Positions 26,489 to 34,180 of a stretch of 64,000 nucleotides of DNA are shown here, in pieces. Origin of the DNA: CBDAQA01 sp965198865 (GTDB lineage Bacteria > Planctomycetota > Phycisphaerae > Tepidisphaerales > Tepidisphaeraceae). Where the stretch lies: NCBI GenBank assembly GCA_965198865.1, contig CBDAQA010000025.1, positions 124,001 through 188,000 of the forward strand, read 5' to 3'. A program made the translations under genes and the position numbers. The notes beneath the pieces are model-generated. The model had not been told where the DNA came from, did no database searches, and worked only from the letters and a program-made list of their open reading frames with translations. Position 1 is the stretch's first letter; each line of letters starts with the position of its first letter.

Positions 26489-27685
26489 ATGCCTATCGAC
26501 CCCACGAGAATCGCCGCCGACATCGACGCCATCGCGGCGTTCAGCGAGTCGCCCGCCACGGTCGGCCACAGCCGGCCGACGTTCTCCGACCCCTGGCGGC
26601 TGGCCCGCGACTACGTGATTGGCCAAGCCGCCGCCGTCGGCTGCAAGCACCGCATCGACGCGGCGGGGAACGCCCACATCCGTCCGCAATCGATCGGGTG
26701 GGACGAGCGGGTATGGATGAGCGGCTCCCACATCGACAGCGTCCCCACCGGCGGCAAGTACGACGGCGTGATGGGCGTCGTCGTCCCGCTCGAGGTGCTC
26801 CGCCACGGCCCCGTCCCGCTGGAACTGGTGATCTGGGCCGAGGAGGAGGGCACGACGTTCGGCATCGGCATGATCGGCAGCCGGCTTGCGGTCGGCCGTG
26901 ACGGACCGTTTGCCGGCCGCGGTGACGACGGGTACTTCCACCAGTTTCTCAACCGCGACGGCGAGAACTACTTCGAGGCCGGCGCGGCGCACGGGGTCCG
27001 GCGCGATGACCTATCGGCGGAGCGGTTCGAACCGGGCCGATACCGCGGCCTGATCGAGGTCCACGCCGAGCAGGGTCCGGCCATGTGGGCCGAAGACGTG
27101 CCGCTGGCCGTGGTGACCGCGATCGCCGGGCGGCGGCAGTACAAGGCAAAGATCATGGGCCAGGCGAACCACGCCGGCAGCACGCCGATGGGGTACCGGT
27201 CGGACGCCCTGGTCGCGGCGGCAAGGGTGATCGTCGTCGCCGACGAGATGGCCCGCCGGCACGGCCCGCCGACGGTCGCCACGGTCGGCCGGATCGACTG
27301 CCAGCCGAACGCGGTGAACGTCATCCCCGGCACGGTGCGGTTCACGGTGGACGTGCGGAGCCCCGACGCCGCCGTGTTGGTCGACTGCAACGAACAGCTT
27401 GAGCAGGCCGTGTTCAAGGTCGGGATGGCGTTGAACTTCATGACGACCGAGGAGCAGCCGCCGGTCCACCTGGACGCTGACCTGTGCGGGCGACTGACAA
27501 GGATGGTGGGCCACACGACGACCAGCGGCGCGCTGCACGATGCGGCGATCCTAGCCCCGCTGTTGCCGACGGCGATGTTGTTCGTCGCCAGCAGGGATGG
27601 CATCAGCCACAACCCGGCCGAGTTCAGCCGGATCGAGGACGTCGCCAGGGCCGCTGACGTGCTGGATCGGCTGGTGCGGGAATGA
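26489..27685 (+). CDS. allC: Allantoate amidohydrolase (M20 family)
   Basis: A 398-residue M20-family amidohydrolase of the allantoate/N-carbamoyl-amino-acid hydrolase group. Metal-site elements are in order: 'SGSHIDSVPTGGKYDGVMG' (His, Asp), 'WAEEEGTTF' (Glu-Glu), 'IEVHAEQGP' (His) and the C-terminal 'SGALHDAAIL' (His). 'NHAGSTPM' marks the dimerisation-domain boundary. In this context it converts allantoate to ureidoglycine, CO2 and ammonia, feeding the aminohydrolase at the head of the cluster. It overlaps the next gene by four bases (ATGA). Carbamoyl-amino-acid hydrolases look similar, so the assignment leans on context. Confidence 0.88.
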   Translation: MPIDPTRIAADIDAIAAFSESPATVGHSRPTFSDPWRLARDYVIGQAAAVGCKHRIDAAGNAHIRPQSIGWDERVWMSGSHIDSVPTGGKYDGVMGVVVPLEVLRHGPVPLELVIWAEEEGTTFGIGMIGSRLAVGRDGPFAGRGDDGYFHQFLNRDGENYFEAGAAHGVRRDDLSAERFEPGRYRGLIEVHAEQGPAMWAEDVPLAVVTAIAGRRQYKAKIMGQANHAGSTPMGYRSDALVAAARVIVVADEMARRHGPPTVATVGRIDCQPNAVNVIPGTVRFTVDVRSPDAAVLVDCNEQLEQAVFKVGMALNFMTTEEQPPVHLDADLCGRLTRMVGHTTTSGALHDAAILAPLLPTAMLFVASRDGISHNPAEFSRIEDVARAADVLDRLVRE

Positions 27686-28194
27686 CGCCGCTGTCGCAGC
27701 TCAACCACGCCGACCGGAACAGCTTCATGCTGGTGTGCGGACCTCTGTTCGAACACTCGGCGTGGATCGCGCAGCGCGCCTGGCCGGCCCGGCCGTTCAG
27801 GAATCGGGACGCGTTGCACCAGGCGCTGTGCAAGGAGATGTACGCCGCGACGGACACCGAGAAGCTGGAGCTGATCGGCGCCCACCCCGACCTTGTCGGC
27901 CGGCTGGCGAAGGAGGGGCGGTTGACGGCCGAGTCGGGAAGCGAGCAGTCGGCGGCGGGGCTGACGGCACTGTCGCCTGAAGATGCGGCGGCGTTCGACC
28001 GGTACAACGACGCCTATCGTCTGCGGTTCGGCTTCCCGTTCGTCATCTGCGCGCGGGAGAACAAGAAGGACGCGATCCTGGCCGCGTTCCCGGTGCGGCT
28101 GCGGAACACGCAGGCGCAGGAGATCGCCGCCGCGTTGGCGGAGATCGCGAAGATCGCCCGGCTGCGGCTGTTCGACGCCGTCTCGGAGGACTGA
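27682..28194 (+). CDS. uraD: OHCU decarboxylase
   Basis: A 170-residue all-helical 2-oxo-4-hydroxy-4-carboxy-5-ureidoimidazoline decarboxylase, which makes (S)-allantoin stereospecifically from the HIU hydrolase product. The family signatures are present: 'LFEHSAWIAQRAW', 'LIGAHPDLVG' with the catalytic His, 'SEQSAAGL', 'YNDAYRLRFGFPFVICAR' and 'RLRNTQAQEI'. Start ATG 27682 overlaps the allC stop, and the stop codon abuts the urate oxidase start with no gap. Strong translational coupling is expected. Confidence 0.95.
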   Translation: MTPLSQLNHADRNSFMLVCGPLFEHSAWIAQRAWPARPFRNRDALHQALCKEMYAATDTEKLELIGAHPDLVGRLAKEGRLTAESGSEQSAAGLTALSPEDAAAFDRYNDAYRLRFGFPFVICARENKKDAILAAFPVRLRNTQAQEIAAALAEIAKIARLRLFDAVSED

Positions 28195-29040
28195 GTGCTG
28201 ACCAGTAATTCCTACGGAAAAAGCGACGTCCGCCTGACCAAGGTGGTCCGCCACGGCAGCCGCCACGAGCTGTTCGAGTTCAGCGTCGACGTCCAGCTGA
28301 CCGGCGACTTCGCCCCCGCCTACACGGCCGGTGACAACCGCCGGGTGATCGCCACCGACTCGATCAAGAACACCGTCTACGTGCTGGCCAAGGAGCGGAC
28401 GTTCGACAGCCCCGAGGGTTTCGCCACGATGTTGGCCGAGCACTTCCCGGCGACGTACGACCACGTGACATCGGCGGCCGTGGACCTGCGGCAGGCGTCG
28501 TGGGCGCGGATCGCCACCGACGGCAAGCCACACGACCACGCGTTCGTCAACGGGGGTCGTGAACTGCACACGGTCCGCTCTGTTGCCGAGACCGGGAAGC
28601 CGACGACGATCACCGGCGGCGTGACCGACCTGCTGGTGCTGAAGACGGCGCAGTCCGCGTGGAAGGATTTCCACACCGACCGCTACCGCACGCTGCCCGA
28701 CGCCGGCGACCGCATCATGGCCACGAGCGTGACGGCCACCTGGGACTACGCGGGCGGCACCGTCGACTTCGTCGCCTCCCACGACCGGCTCCGCGCAGCG
28801 CTGCTGACGGCGTTCGCCACGCACGATAGCCTGGGCGTGCAGCACACGATGCACGAGATGGGGCACGCGGCGCTAGCCGCGGCACCCGAGGTTCGGCGGG
28901 TGTCGCTGCGGCTGCCGAACAAGCACCGGATCCCGTTCAACCTCAAGCCGTTCGGGCTGACGAACGACAACGACATCTTCGTGTGGACCGACGAGCCGTT
29001 CGGCGACATCGCGGCCGTCGTGGAGCGCGATCCCGCGTAG
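28195..29040 (+). CDS. pucL: Urate oxidase (uricase)
   Basis: A 281-residue cofactor-free uricase, catalysing urate + O2 to 5-hydroxyisourate and H2O2. The T-fold repeats are recognisable, with 'YTAGDNRRVIATDSIKNTVY' (substrate-binding Thr and Asp), 'HDHAFVNGG', 'DLLVLKTAQSAWKDF' and 'DNDIFVWTDEPFG'. It uses a GTG start immediately after the uraD stop. Its own TAG stop is formed by the first three bases of a 65-base palindrome. The product is acted on by the uraH and uraD neighbours. Confidence 0.95.
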   Translation: MLTSNSYGKSDVRLTKVVRHGSRHELFEFSVDVQLTGDFAPAYTAGDNRRVIATDSIKNTVYVLAKERTFDSPEGFATMLAEHFPATYDHVTSAAVDLRQASWARIATDGKPHDHAFVNGGRELHTVRSVAETGKPTTITGGVTDLLVLKTAQSAWKDFHTDRYRTLPDAGDRIMATSVTATWDYAGGTVDFVASHDRLRAALLTAFATHDSLGVQHTMHEMGHAALAAAPEVRRVSLRLPNKHRIPFNLKPFGLTNDNDIFVWTDEPFGDIAAVVERDPA

Positions 29041-29102
29041 CGGTCGCCCCGAAGGGGCACTCTTCCGAGCGATCGGGGAGTGCCCCTTCGGGGCGACCGC
29101 TA
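29038..29102. repeat. Perfect 25-bp-stem palindrome (type E copy 1)
   Basis: The arm at 29038-29062, beginning TAGCGGTCGCCCCGAAG, pairs perfectly over 25 bases with 29078-29102 around a 15-base loop. The uricase stop codon is part of the left arm. A second copy with a 29-base stem lies at 48168-48240. No T-run follows, so this is a mobile-type or structural repeat and not a classical terminator. Confidence 0.85.
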
Positions 29103-29130
29103 AACGGTGGCAACTGGGATTCGATCGATC

Positions 29131-29481
29131 ATGGCCGGCAAACTCTCCACCCACGTGCTCGACACGGTCACCGGGAAACCGGCGGCGGGGGTCCGCGTCG
29201 AACTGCACCGGCTCGACGGAGACGGCACGAAGGCGCCAGTGGCCGACGTCGTTACCAATGCCGACGGCCGGGCGATGCTGCTGACGGCCGAGGCCATGGT
29301 GGCCGGGCGATATCGGTTGCTGTTCCACGTCGGCGACTACTTTCTGGACCAGGCGAATGAGGACGGGGGGCGGTTCCTGGACGTGGTGCCGGTGCTGTTC
29401 CGGATCGAGGACGCGACGGCGGGTTACCATGTGCCGCTGTTGGTATCGCCGTGGAGCTACTCGACGTACCGGGGCAGTTGA
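29131..29481 (+). CDS. uraH: 5-hydroxyisourate hydrolase (transthyretin-like)
   Basis: A 116-residue HIU hydrolase. Diagnostic elements are the N-terminal 'LSTHVLDTVTGKPAAGV' with catalytic His, an Arg in the middle strand, and the C-terminal 'YHVPLLVSPWSYSTYRGS', ending in the Y-R-G-S tetrapeptide that separates this enzyme from transthyretin. It acts between urate oxidase and OHCU decarboxylase in the ureide pathway. Start ATG 29131 is preferred over GTG 29107 because the family begins near 'LSTHVLD'. The gene follows the palindrome by 28 bases. Confidence 0.95.
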   Translation: MAGKLSTHVLDTVTGKPAAGVRVELHRLDGDGTKAPVADVVTNADGRAMLLTAEAMVAGRYRLLFHVGDYFLDQANEDGGRFLDVVPVLFRIEDATAGYHVPLLVSPWSYSTYRGS

Positions 29482-29514
29482 CAACAGAGCCCGGCGGCTC
29501 CGCCGCGGGACCCG

Positions 29515-29542
29515 AGGACCGCGGATGCCATCCGCGGCTTTA
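29515..29542. repeat. Short GC palindrome, repeat family F copy 2
   Basis: 'GGACCGCGGATGCCATCCGCGG' followed by CTTTATT is almost identical to the element at 5151-5179 and lies directly in front of the allantoinase start codon, where it could occlude or expose the ribosome-binding region. Confidence 0.65.
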
Positions 29543-29547
29543 TTCCG

Positions 29548-30882
29548 ATGTACGACCTGCTGATCAGAAACGGGACCGTCGTGTCGCCGGACGGCGTCCG
29601 GCCGGCCGACATTGCCGTCGAGAACGGGCACATCGTTGAGGTGGCCGCTGGATTGGCCGGTAGTGGTCGCGAGGAGATCGACGCGGCCGGGCTGCACGTG
29701 TTCGCCGGCGCGATCGATGTCCACGTCCACTTCAACGACCCCGGCCGGGCCGACTGGGAAGGCGTGGCGACGGGGTCGGCGGCGCTGGCGGCGGGCGGGG
29801 GGACGTGCTTCTTCGACATGCCGCTGAACTCCACGCCGCCGGTCATCGACGGGGCGCGGTTCGACGAGAAGGTGGCCGCGATGAGCGGGGCCAGCTTCGC
29901 CGACTTCGCGCTCTGGGGTGGGCTGGTGCCGGGCAACCTGGACCGCATGGCCGAGCTGGCGGCGCGCGGGGCGATCGGGTTCAAGGCGTTCATGTCCAAC
30001 AGCGGCATCGACGACTTCGGCCGCGCCGATGACCTGACGCTGGTGCGGGGCATGAGGGAGGCGGCGCGACTGGGATTGCCAGTGGCCGTCCACGCGGAGA
30101 GCGAAGAGTTGACCGGCCGGCTGACGGCGGAGGCGCGTGCGGCGGGCAAGACCGGCGTCCGCGACTACCTCGACACGCGGCCGATCCTCGCCGAGGTCGA
30201 CGCGATCCGCCGGGCCGTGCTGTTCGCGGCCGAGGCGGGCTGCCAGCTGCACGTCGTCCACGTGAGCAGCGCCGCCGGCATGGCGGCCGTCACCGCGGGC
30301 GGTGGCGCGGTGACCGGCGAGACGTGCGCGCACTACCTCGCGCTGAACGACGCCGACGTGGAACGGATGGGCGCGCCGGCCAAGTGCGCCCCGCCGCTGC
30401 GGTCGGCGGCGGAGGTCGCGAGACTGTGGGACGAGGTGTCGGCCGGGCGGGTGACGCTCGTCTCGTCGGACCACTCGCCGGCGCCGGCGTCGATGAAGAC
30501 GTCGGCCGACTTCTTCGCCGTCTGGGGCGGGATCGCCGGGGTGCAGTCGACGCGGGCGGTGCTGCTGACGCACGAGCCGCACTTGCCGTTGAACGTCGTG
30601 GCGAGGCTGACGGCGGGTGGTCCGGCAGATCGGTTCGAGCTGGTCGGCAAGGGGCGCGTCGAGCCGACGTACGATGCCGATCTGTCGTTGGTCGATCTGG
30701 GCGCGACGACCGAGTTGCGGGTCGACGATCTGTTGGACCGGCACAAGCTGAGCCCATACGTCGGCATGCGGTTCCGCGGGCGGGTGCGACGGACCATCCT
30801 GCGCGGGCAGACGATGTTCCACGACGGCAAATTGGTCGGTCGTCCGATTGGTCGTCTGATCAAGCCGGCGAGGGAAGCGTGA
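29548..30882 (+). CDS. allB: Allantoinase
   Basis: A 444-residue cyclic amidohydrolase that opens the hydantoin ring of allantoin to allantoate. The binuclear metal motif 'AIDVHVHFNDPGR' is near residue 55, followed by 'EGVATGSAALAAGGGTCFFDMPLN', the carboxylated Lys in 'AIGFKAFMSNSG', 'VAVHAESEEL', 'LHVVHVSSAAG' and 'TLVSSDHSPAP' with the final Asp. The 'FFDMPLNSTPP' segment is typical of allantoinase and differs from the dihydroorotase or dihydropyrimidinase versions. It begins right after a short palindrome. Confidence 0.93.
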   Translation: MYDLLIRNGTVVSPDGVRPADIAVENGHIVEVAAGLAGSGREEIDAAGLHVFAGAIDVHVHFNDPGRADWEGVATGSAALAAGGGTCFFDMPLNSTPPVIDGARFDEKVAAMSGASFADFALWGGLVPGNLDRMAELAARGAIGFKAFMSNSGIDDFGRADDLTLVRGMREAARLGLPVAVHAESEELTGRLTAEARAAGKTGVRDYLDTRPILAEVDAIRRAVLFAAEAGCQLHVVHVSSAAGMAAVTAGGGAVTGETCAHYLALNDADVERMGAPAKCAPPLRSAAEVARLWDEVSAGRVTLVSSDHSPAPASMKTSADFFAVWGGIAGVQSTRAVLLTHEPHLPLNVVARLTAGGPADRFELVGKGRVEPTYDADLSLVDLGATTELRVDDLLDRHKLSPYVGMRFRGRVRRTILRGQTMFHDGKLVGRPIGRLIKPAREA

Positions 30883-30985
30883 TGGGTCTCGTCGGCCGAG
30901 GAGAGCGTCGCATGAGCGTCGCGCCCATGCCGTTTGAGCGTGGGAAGCACCGGCGGGACGCCCGTGCGACCCGGGAGACGTTCGC

Positions 30986-32326
30986 ATGACGAACGCCCTG
31001 CGAGGCCCCCTCCTCAACCCGGTCCCCGGCGGCACCGTCGACCTGCACGCCGACGGGCTGCTGTGCTGGGACGACGGCGGCATCACATTCGTCGGCGACT
31101 ACGACGGCCGCCCGGCCGAGCCGTCGCGCGGGATCATCCTGCCGCCGATGTTGGACTGCCACATCCACATCCCGCAGTGGCCGATCCGCGGGCATTTCTG
31201 TGATGGCGTCGGCCACTGCGAGGGGGGCCGACTGCTGGAGGGGCTGAACCGCAACGTCTTCCCGACCGAAGCCAAGTGCGCGGATCCGGCGGACGCGTCG
31301 GCCGTGGTCGAGCGCTTTCGGTACGACACGCTGAGCCAGGGGGTTGTCGGCGGTGCCGCCTACATGTCCGTTCACGCCGGCGCGACGGTGACGGCGCTGG
31401 CCGCACTCAATGACCTGTGGCACGTCGGCCTGGTGCTGATGAACCAGAACTGCCCCGCCTATCTGCGGACGGACGAGGCCAATCTCGAGCGGGACGTCGA
31501 TCGATTGGCTGGCGACTTCGGCCGCCGCTTCATCCTGACCGATCGGTTTGCGGTGGCCGTCGACTCGCCGCTGCGGCGGCGAGCGGTCGCGATGGCCGAG
31601 CGTCACGGGCTGCGGATGCAGACGCACCTGAACGAGCAGCCGGCCGAGATCGCGTTCGTCCGGCAGCTCTACCCCGAAGCGGCGAGCTACACCGACGTCT
31701 ACCGGCGCGACGGCCTGCTGGGCCGCCGGCCGATCCTGGCCCACTGCATCCACATGCGTCCGGACGAGTGGGACGCCATTGCGGCCAGCGCGTCGGTCGT
31801 GGCCCACTGCCCGACGAGCAACGCCCTGCTCGGATCGGGGATCATGGAACTGGACGACGTGATCCGCTGGGCGGTGCCGTACGCCATCTGCACGGATGTC
31901 GGGGCGTCGCCGACGACGTCGCTGCTGGCGGAGATGGCGGTGTTCCTGCGGGTCCACGCCGGGCGGTCGCGGTTCGCCAGCCCGTCGGAGGCGCTGTGCC
32001 GGACGACGTGGGCGGCGGCGGAGATCCTGGGGGTGTCTGACCGGGTGGGCACCCTGGCCGTGGGTCGTCCCGCCTCGTTCGTCGAGGCGGAGCCATTCGG
32101 TGAGACGGCCGGCAGCGCCGACGAGGTGATCGCCCGCAACCTGCTGGGCATGGACGAGGTCAGCCCCGCGACGGTGGCCGCGCTGGAACGGCTGGACCGT
32201 GGCGGGGTGGAGGACGTCGCCATGCTGGCGACGTTGGAGGCCGACGTGCGGCGGGCGACCGACCGGCTCGAGGGTCGGGTGCGGCGGGTCACGATGGACG
32301 GTCACGTCGCGTGGCAACGCGACTGA
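30986..32326 (+). CDS. guaD: Guanine deaminase-type amidohydrolase
   Basis: A 446-residue amidohydrolase/deaminase of the TrzN/GuaD group. The zinc ligands are visible in order: 'MLDCHIHIPQWP', 'RMQTHLNEQPAEI', 'ILAHCIHMRPDEW' and 'ICTDVGASPTTSLL'. The 'DCHIHIPQ' and 'TDVGASPTTS' boxes match guanine deaminase, giving xanthine. This would link guanine to the urate pathway, with the xanthine to urate oxidation encoded elsewhere. It closes the plus-strand cluster, 103 bases after allB. Another purine or pterin deaminase activity cannot be excluded. Confidence 0.85.
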   Translation: MTNALRGPLLNPVPGGTVDLHADGLLCWDDGGITFVGDYDGRPAEPSRGIILPPMLDCHIHIPQWPIRGHFCDGVGHCEGGRLLEGLNRNVFPTEAKCADPADASAVVERFRYDTLSQGVVGGAAYMSVHAGATVTALAALNDLWHVGLVLMNQNCPAYLRTDEANLERDVDRLAGDFGRRFILTDRFAVAVDSPLRRRAVAMAERHGLRMQTHLNEQPAEIAFVRQLYPEAASYTDVYRRDGLLGRRPILAHCIHMRPDEWDAIAASASVVAHCPTSNALLGSGIMELDDVIRWAVPYAICTDVGASPTTSLLAEMAVFLRVHAGRSRFASPSEALCRTTWAAAEILGVSDRVGTLAVGRPASFVEAEPFGETAGSADEVIARNLLGMDEVSPATVAALERLDRGGVEDVAMLATLEADVRRATDRLEGRVRRVTMDGHVAWQRD

Positions 32327-32337
32327 TCTCCGTTGCA

Positions 32338-32700
32338 TCAGTGGCTGTGCAGCGTCATCAATCGCCACACGGCACCGGCAGCGAGGAGGCCCATGACGAC
32401 CAGCATCTTGACGAGCCGGCCCTTGTCCATCTCGCCCCCGCCGCCGCTGCCGCCGCCCTTGGTGGCCGCCTTGTAGCAAGCGGTGCAAAGCCGGGCCGCG
32501 CCGTACTTGGTGAGCTTGGCCGCGGGGTAGCGCTCGCCGCAGTTGCCGCAGGGGTCGCCGGACTGGCCCTTCTTCATCCGGTCGGCCTCGCCGCACTTGG
32601 GGCACCAGTAAGCGCCGGATGAGTCCTTCATCCGCTTCTGGCCGGTGACATCCTTATTGCAGTTCACGCAGCGCTTGGCGGTCACGTTGGCGGTGGGCAT
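32338..32700 (-). CDS. Zinc-ribbon protein with C-terminal membrane anchor
   Basis: A 120-residue protein with four C-x2-C knuckles ('CVNCNK', 'CPKCGE', 'CGNCGE', 'CTACYK'), enough for two zinc sites, a Gly-rich linker and one C-terminal hydrophobic helix ('LVKMLVVMGLLAAGAVW'). It is probably tail-anchored with its zinc ribbons in the cytoplasm. The start at 32700 is chosen because all upstream in-frame sequence lacks coding character. It converges on guaD with 11 bases between stops. Function is not recognised. Confidence 0.75.
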   Translation of the reverse strand: MPTANVTAKRCVNCNKDVTGQKRMKDSSGAYWCPKCGEADRMKKGQSGDPCGNCGERYPAAKLTKYGAARLCTACYKAATKGGGSGGGGEMDKGRLVKMLVVMGLLAAGAVWRLMTLHSH

Positions 32701-33122
32701 AAGCGATTCCGATATACCAGGGGGGGACCGTCCATCGGACGGGGGGCTACACGATATCCGCCGCCGCCCGCGATGTACAATTCGCGGGGTGGTTTCTGAC
32801 GATTTTGCAGGTTGACACGTCTGGACGACCCGTCCGGGCGGGCATCCTAGAGCGTCGGCACGCTCTGCCAGTTCTACGAACCGCGGACTTCCGCTGCTTC
32901 GGCGTCTCAGACGGCCGTTGACCGTTGGAGGCGTTCCAACGGTCGACTGGTCGCCAAGTTCGGCCGCACGGTCGTTCCCGAACGGGCCCCCGGTTAATTT
33001 GGCGTGCAAACGAGGGTATCGCATCCGCCGCCCGTCGCTCGCGGCTACCGTGAGCGGCGCGAGGGGGGCATCGGCGGAGCGCTCGGTGACGACAGCCGGG
33101 GTTTGACCGTTGCTCCGCGCCC
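32701..33122. other. Intergenic stretch upstream of the GHMP kinase
   Basis: About 420 bases with no supported gene. There is a small hairpin (AGAGCGT-CGGC-ACGCTCT near 32850) and some lower-GC sequence near 32930-33010 that may hold divergent promoters for the zinc-ribbon gene and the kinase. Confidence 0.4.
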
Positions 33123-34112
33123 ATCACCGCCCACGCCCGCGCCGGCCTCGTCGGCAACCCGTCGGACGGCTACTACGGCAAGACGCTCAGCTGCATCGTC
33201 CGCAACTTCCGCGCGACCGTCCGCCTCTGGGAGAGCCCCCACTTCGAGGTCCTGCCCACCCACGGCGACCTCGTGAAGTTCGACAGCGTCGACGCCCTCC
33301 TCCGCGACGTCCGCCTCCACGGTTACTACGGCGGCCTGCGCCTCATGAAGGCGACCGTCCGCCGGTTCCACGACTACGCCCGCAGCCAGGGCCGGGAGCT
33401 GCACCATCGCAACTTCACCCTTGCGTTCGACAGCGACATCCCCCGCCTGGTCGGCCTCAGCGGCAGCAGCGGCATCATCGTCGCCACGCTGCGCGCCCTG
33501 ATGAAGTTCTACGAGTACGACGTCCCGCTGCAGCGCCAGCGCGCGCTGGCCCTGAGCGTCGAGCAGGAGGAGCTCCGCATCACCGCCGGCCTGCAGGACC
33601 GCGTCGTGCAGACCTACGAGGGCATCGTCTACATGGAGTTCGACAAGTCCCTGATCGACGCCCGCGGGTACGGCGAGTACGTCCCCATGCGACCCGCAGC
33701 CATGCCCCCGCTCTACATCGCCTACGACCCCGAGCGGGCCGAGAACAGCGACGTTCCCCACCGCAACCTGCGCGAGCTGTTCGCCCGCGGCGGCCCCGCC
33801 GTCGTCTCGGCCATGCAGCAGTTCCGCGAACTCACCGACCGCGGCCGAGCCGCCCTGTCGGCCGGCGACTGGGACGGGCTGGGCCGGGTCATGGATGCCA
33901 ATTTCGACCTTCGCCGCACGATCATGCCGATAGCCCCGGAGAACCTGCGCATGGTCGAGGCGGCCCGCGCCACCGGCGCCAGCGCCAAGTTCGCCGGCAG
34001 CGGTGGCGCGATCGTCGGCCTCTACCGCGACGGCCGGCAGTACCAGCAGTTGACCGACGCCCTGGCCGCCCTGCGCTGCCCGGTCGTCCGGCCAATCGTG
34101 TTCGGGCCCTGA
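33123..34112 (+). CDS. GHMP-family sugar kinase (glucuronokinase-like), start codon unclear
   Basis: A kinase of about 329 residues. The N-terminal 'ITAHARAGLVGNPSDGYYGK' is GHMP motif 1 as in glucuronokinase/arabinokinase-type enzymes; motif 2 is 'PRLVGLSGSSGIIVATL' (phosphate loop) and motif 3 is 'KFAGSGGAIVGLY'. In this frame there is a stop at 33087 and no ATG, GTG or TTG before GTG 33273. Starting at 33273 would delete motif 1 and about 50 conserved residues. Either a rare start such as ATC 33123 is used, or the 5' end is damaged or misassembled. The substrate is probably a sugar or uronic acid. It lies upstream of the GT2-DUF2062 gene with a 68-base gap. Confidence 0.7.
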   Translation: MTAHARAGLVGNPSDGYYGKTLSCIVRNFRATVRLWESPHFEVLPTHGDLVKFDSVDALLRDVRLHGYYGGLRLMKATVRRFHDYARSQGRELHHRNFTLAFDSDIPRLVGLSGSSGIIVATLRALMKFYEYDVPLQRQRALALSVEQEELRITAGLQDRVVQTYEGIVYMEFDKSLIDARGYGEYVPMRPAAMPPLYIAYDPERAENSDVPHRNLRELFARGGPAVVSAMQQFRELTDRGRAALSAGDWDGLGRVMDANFDLRRTIMPIAPENLRMVEAARATGASAKFAGSGGAIVGLYRDGRQYQQLTDALAALRCPVVRPIVFGP

Positions 34113-34180
34113 CGCACCCCGGCGCATGGCCAAACCGGGCCGCCGCAGTACAATCGCCGGTCCGACGAGGAACGCCGCGG

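Noticed and set aside
33110..34180. Long plus-strand frame fused in front of the GT2-DUF2062 gene
   Set aside because: It is out of frame with the GHMP kinase motifs and His/Arg/Pro-rich. The glycosyltransferase starts at GTG 34181 with a ribosome-binding site.
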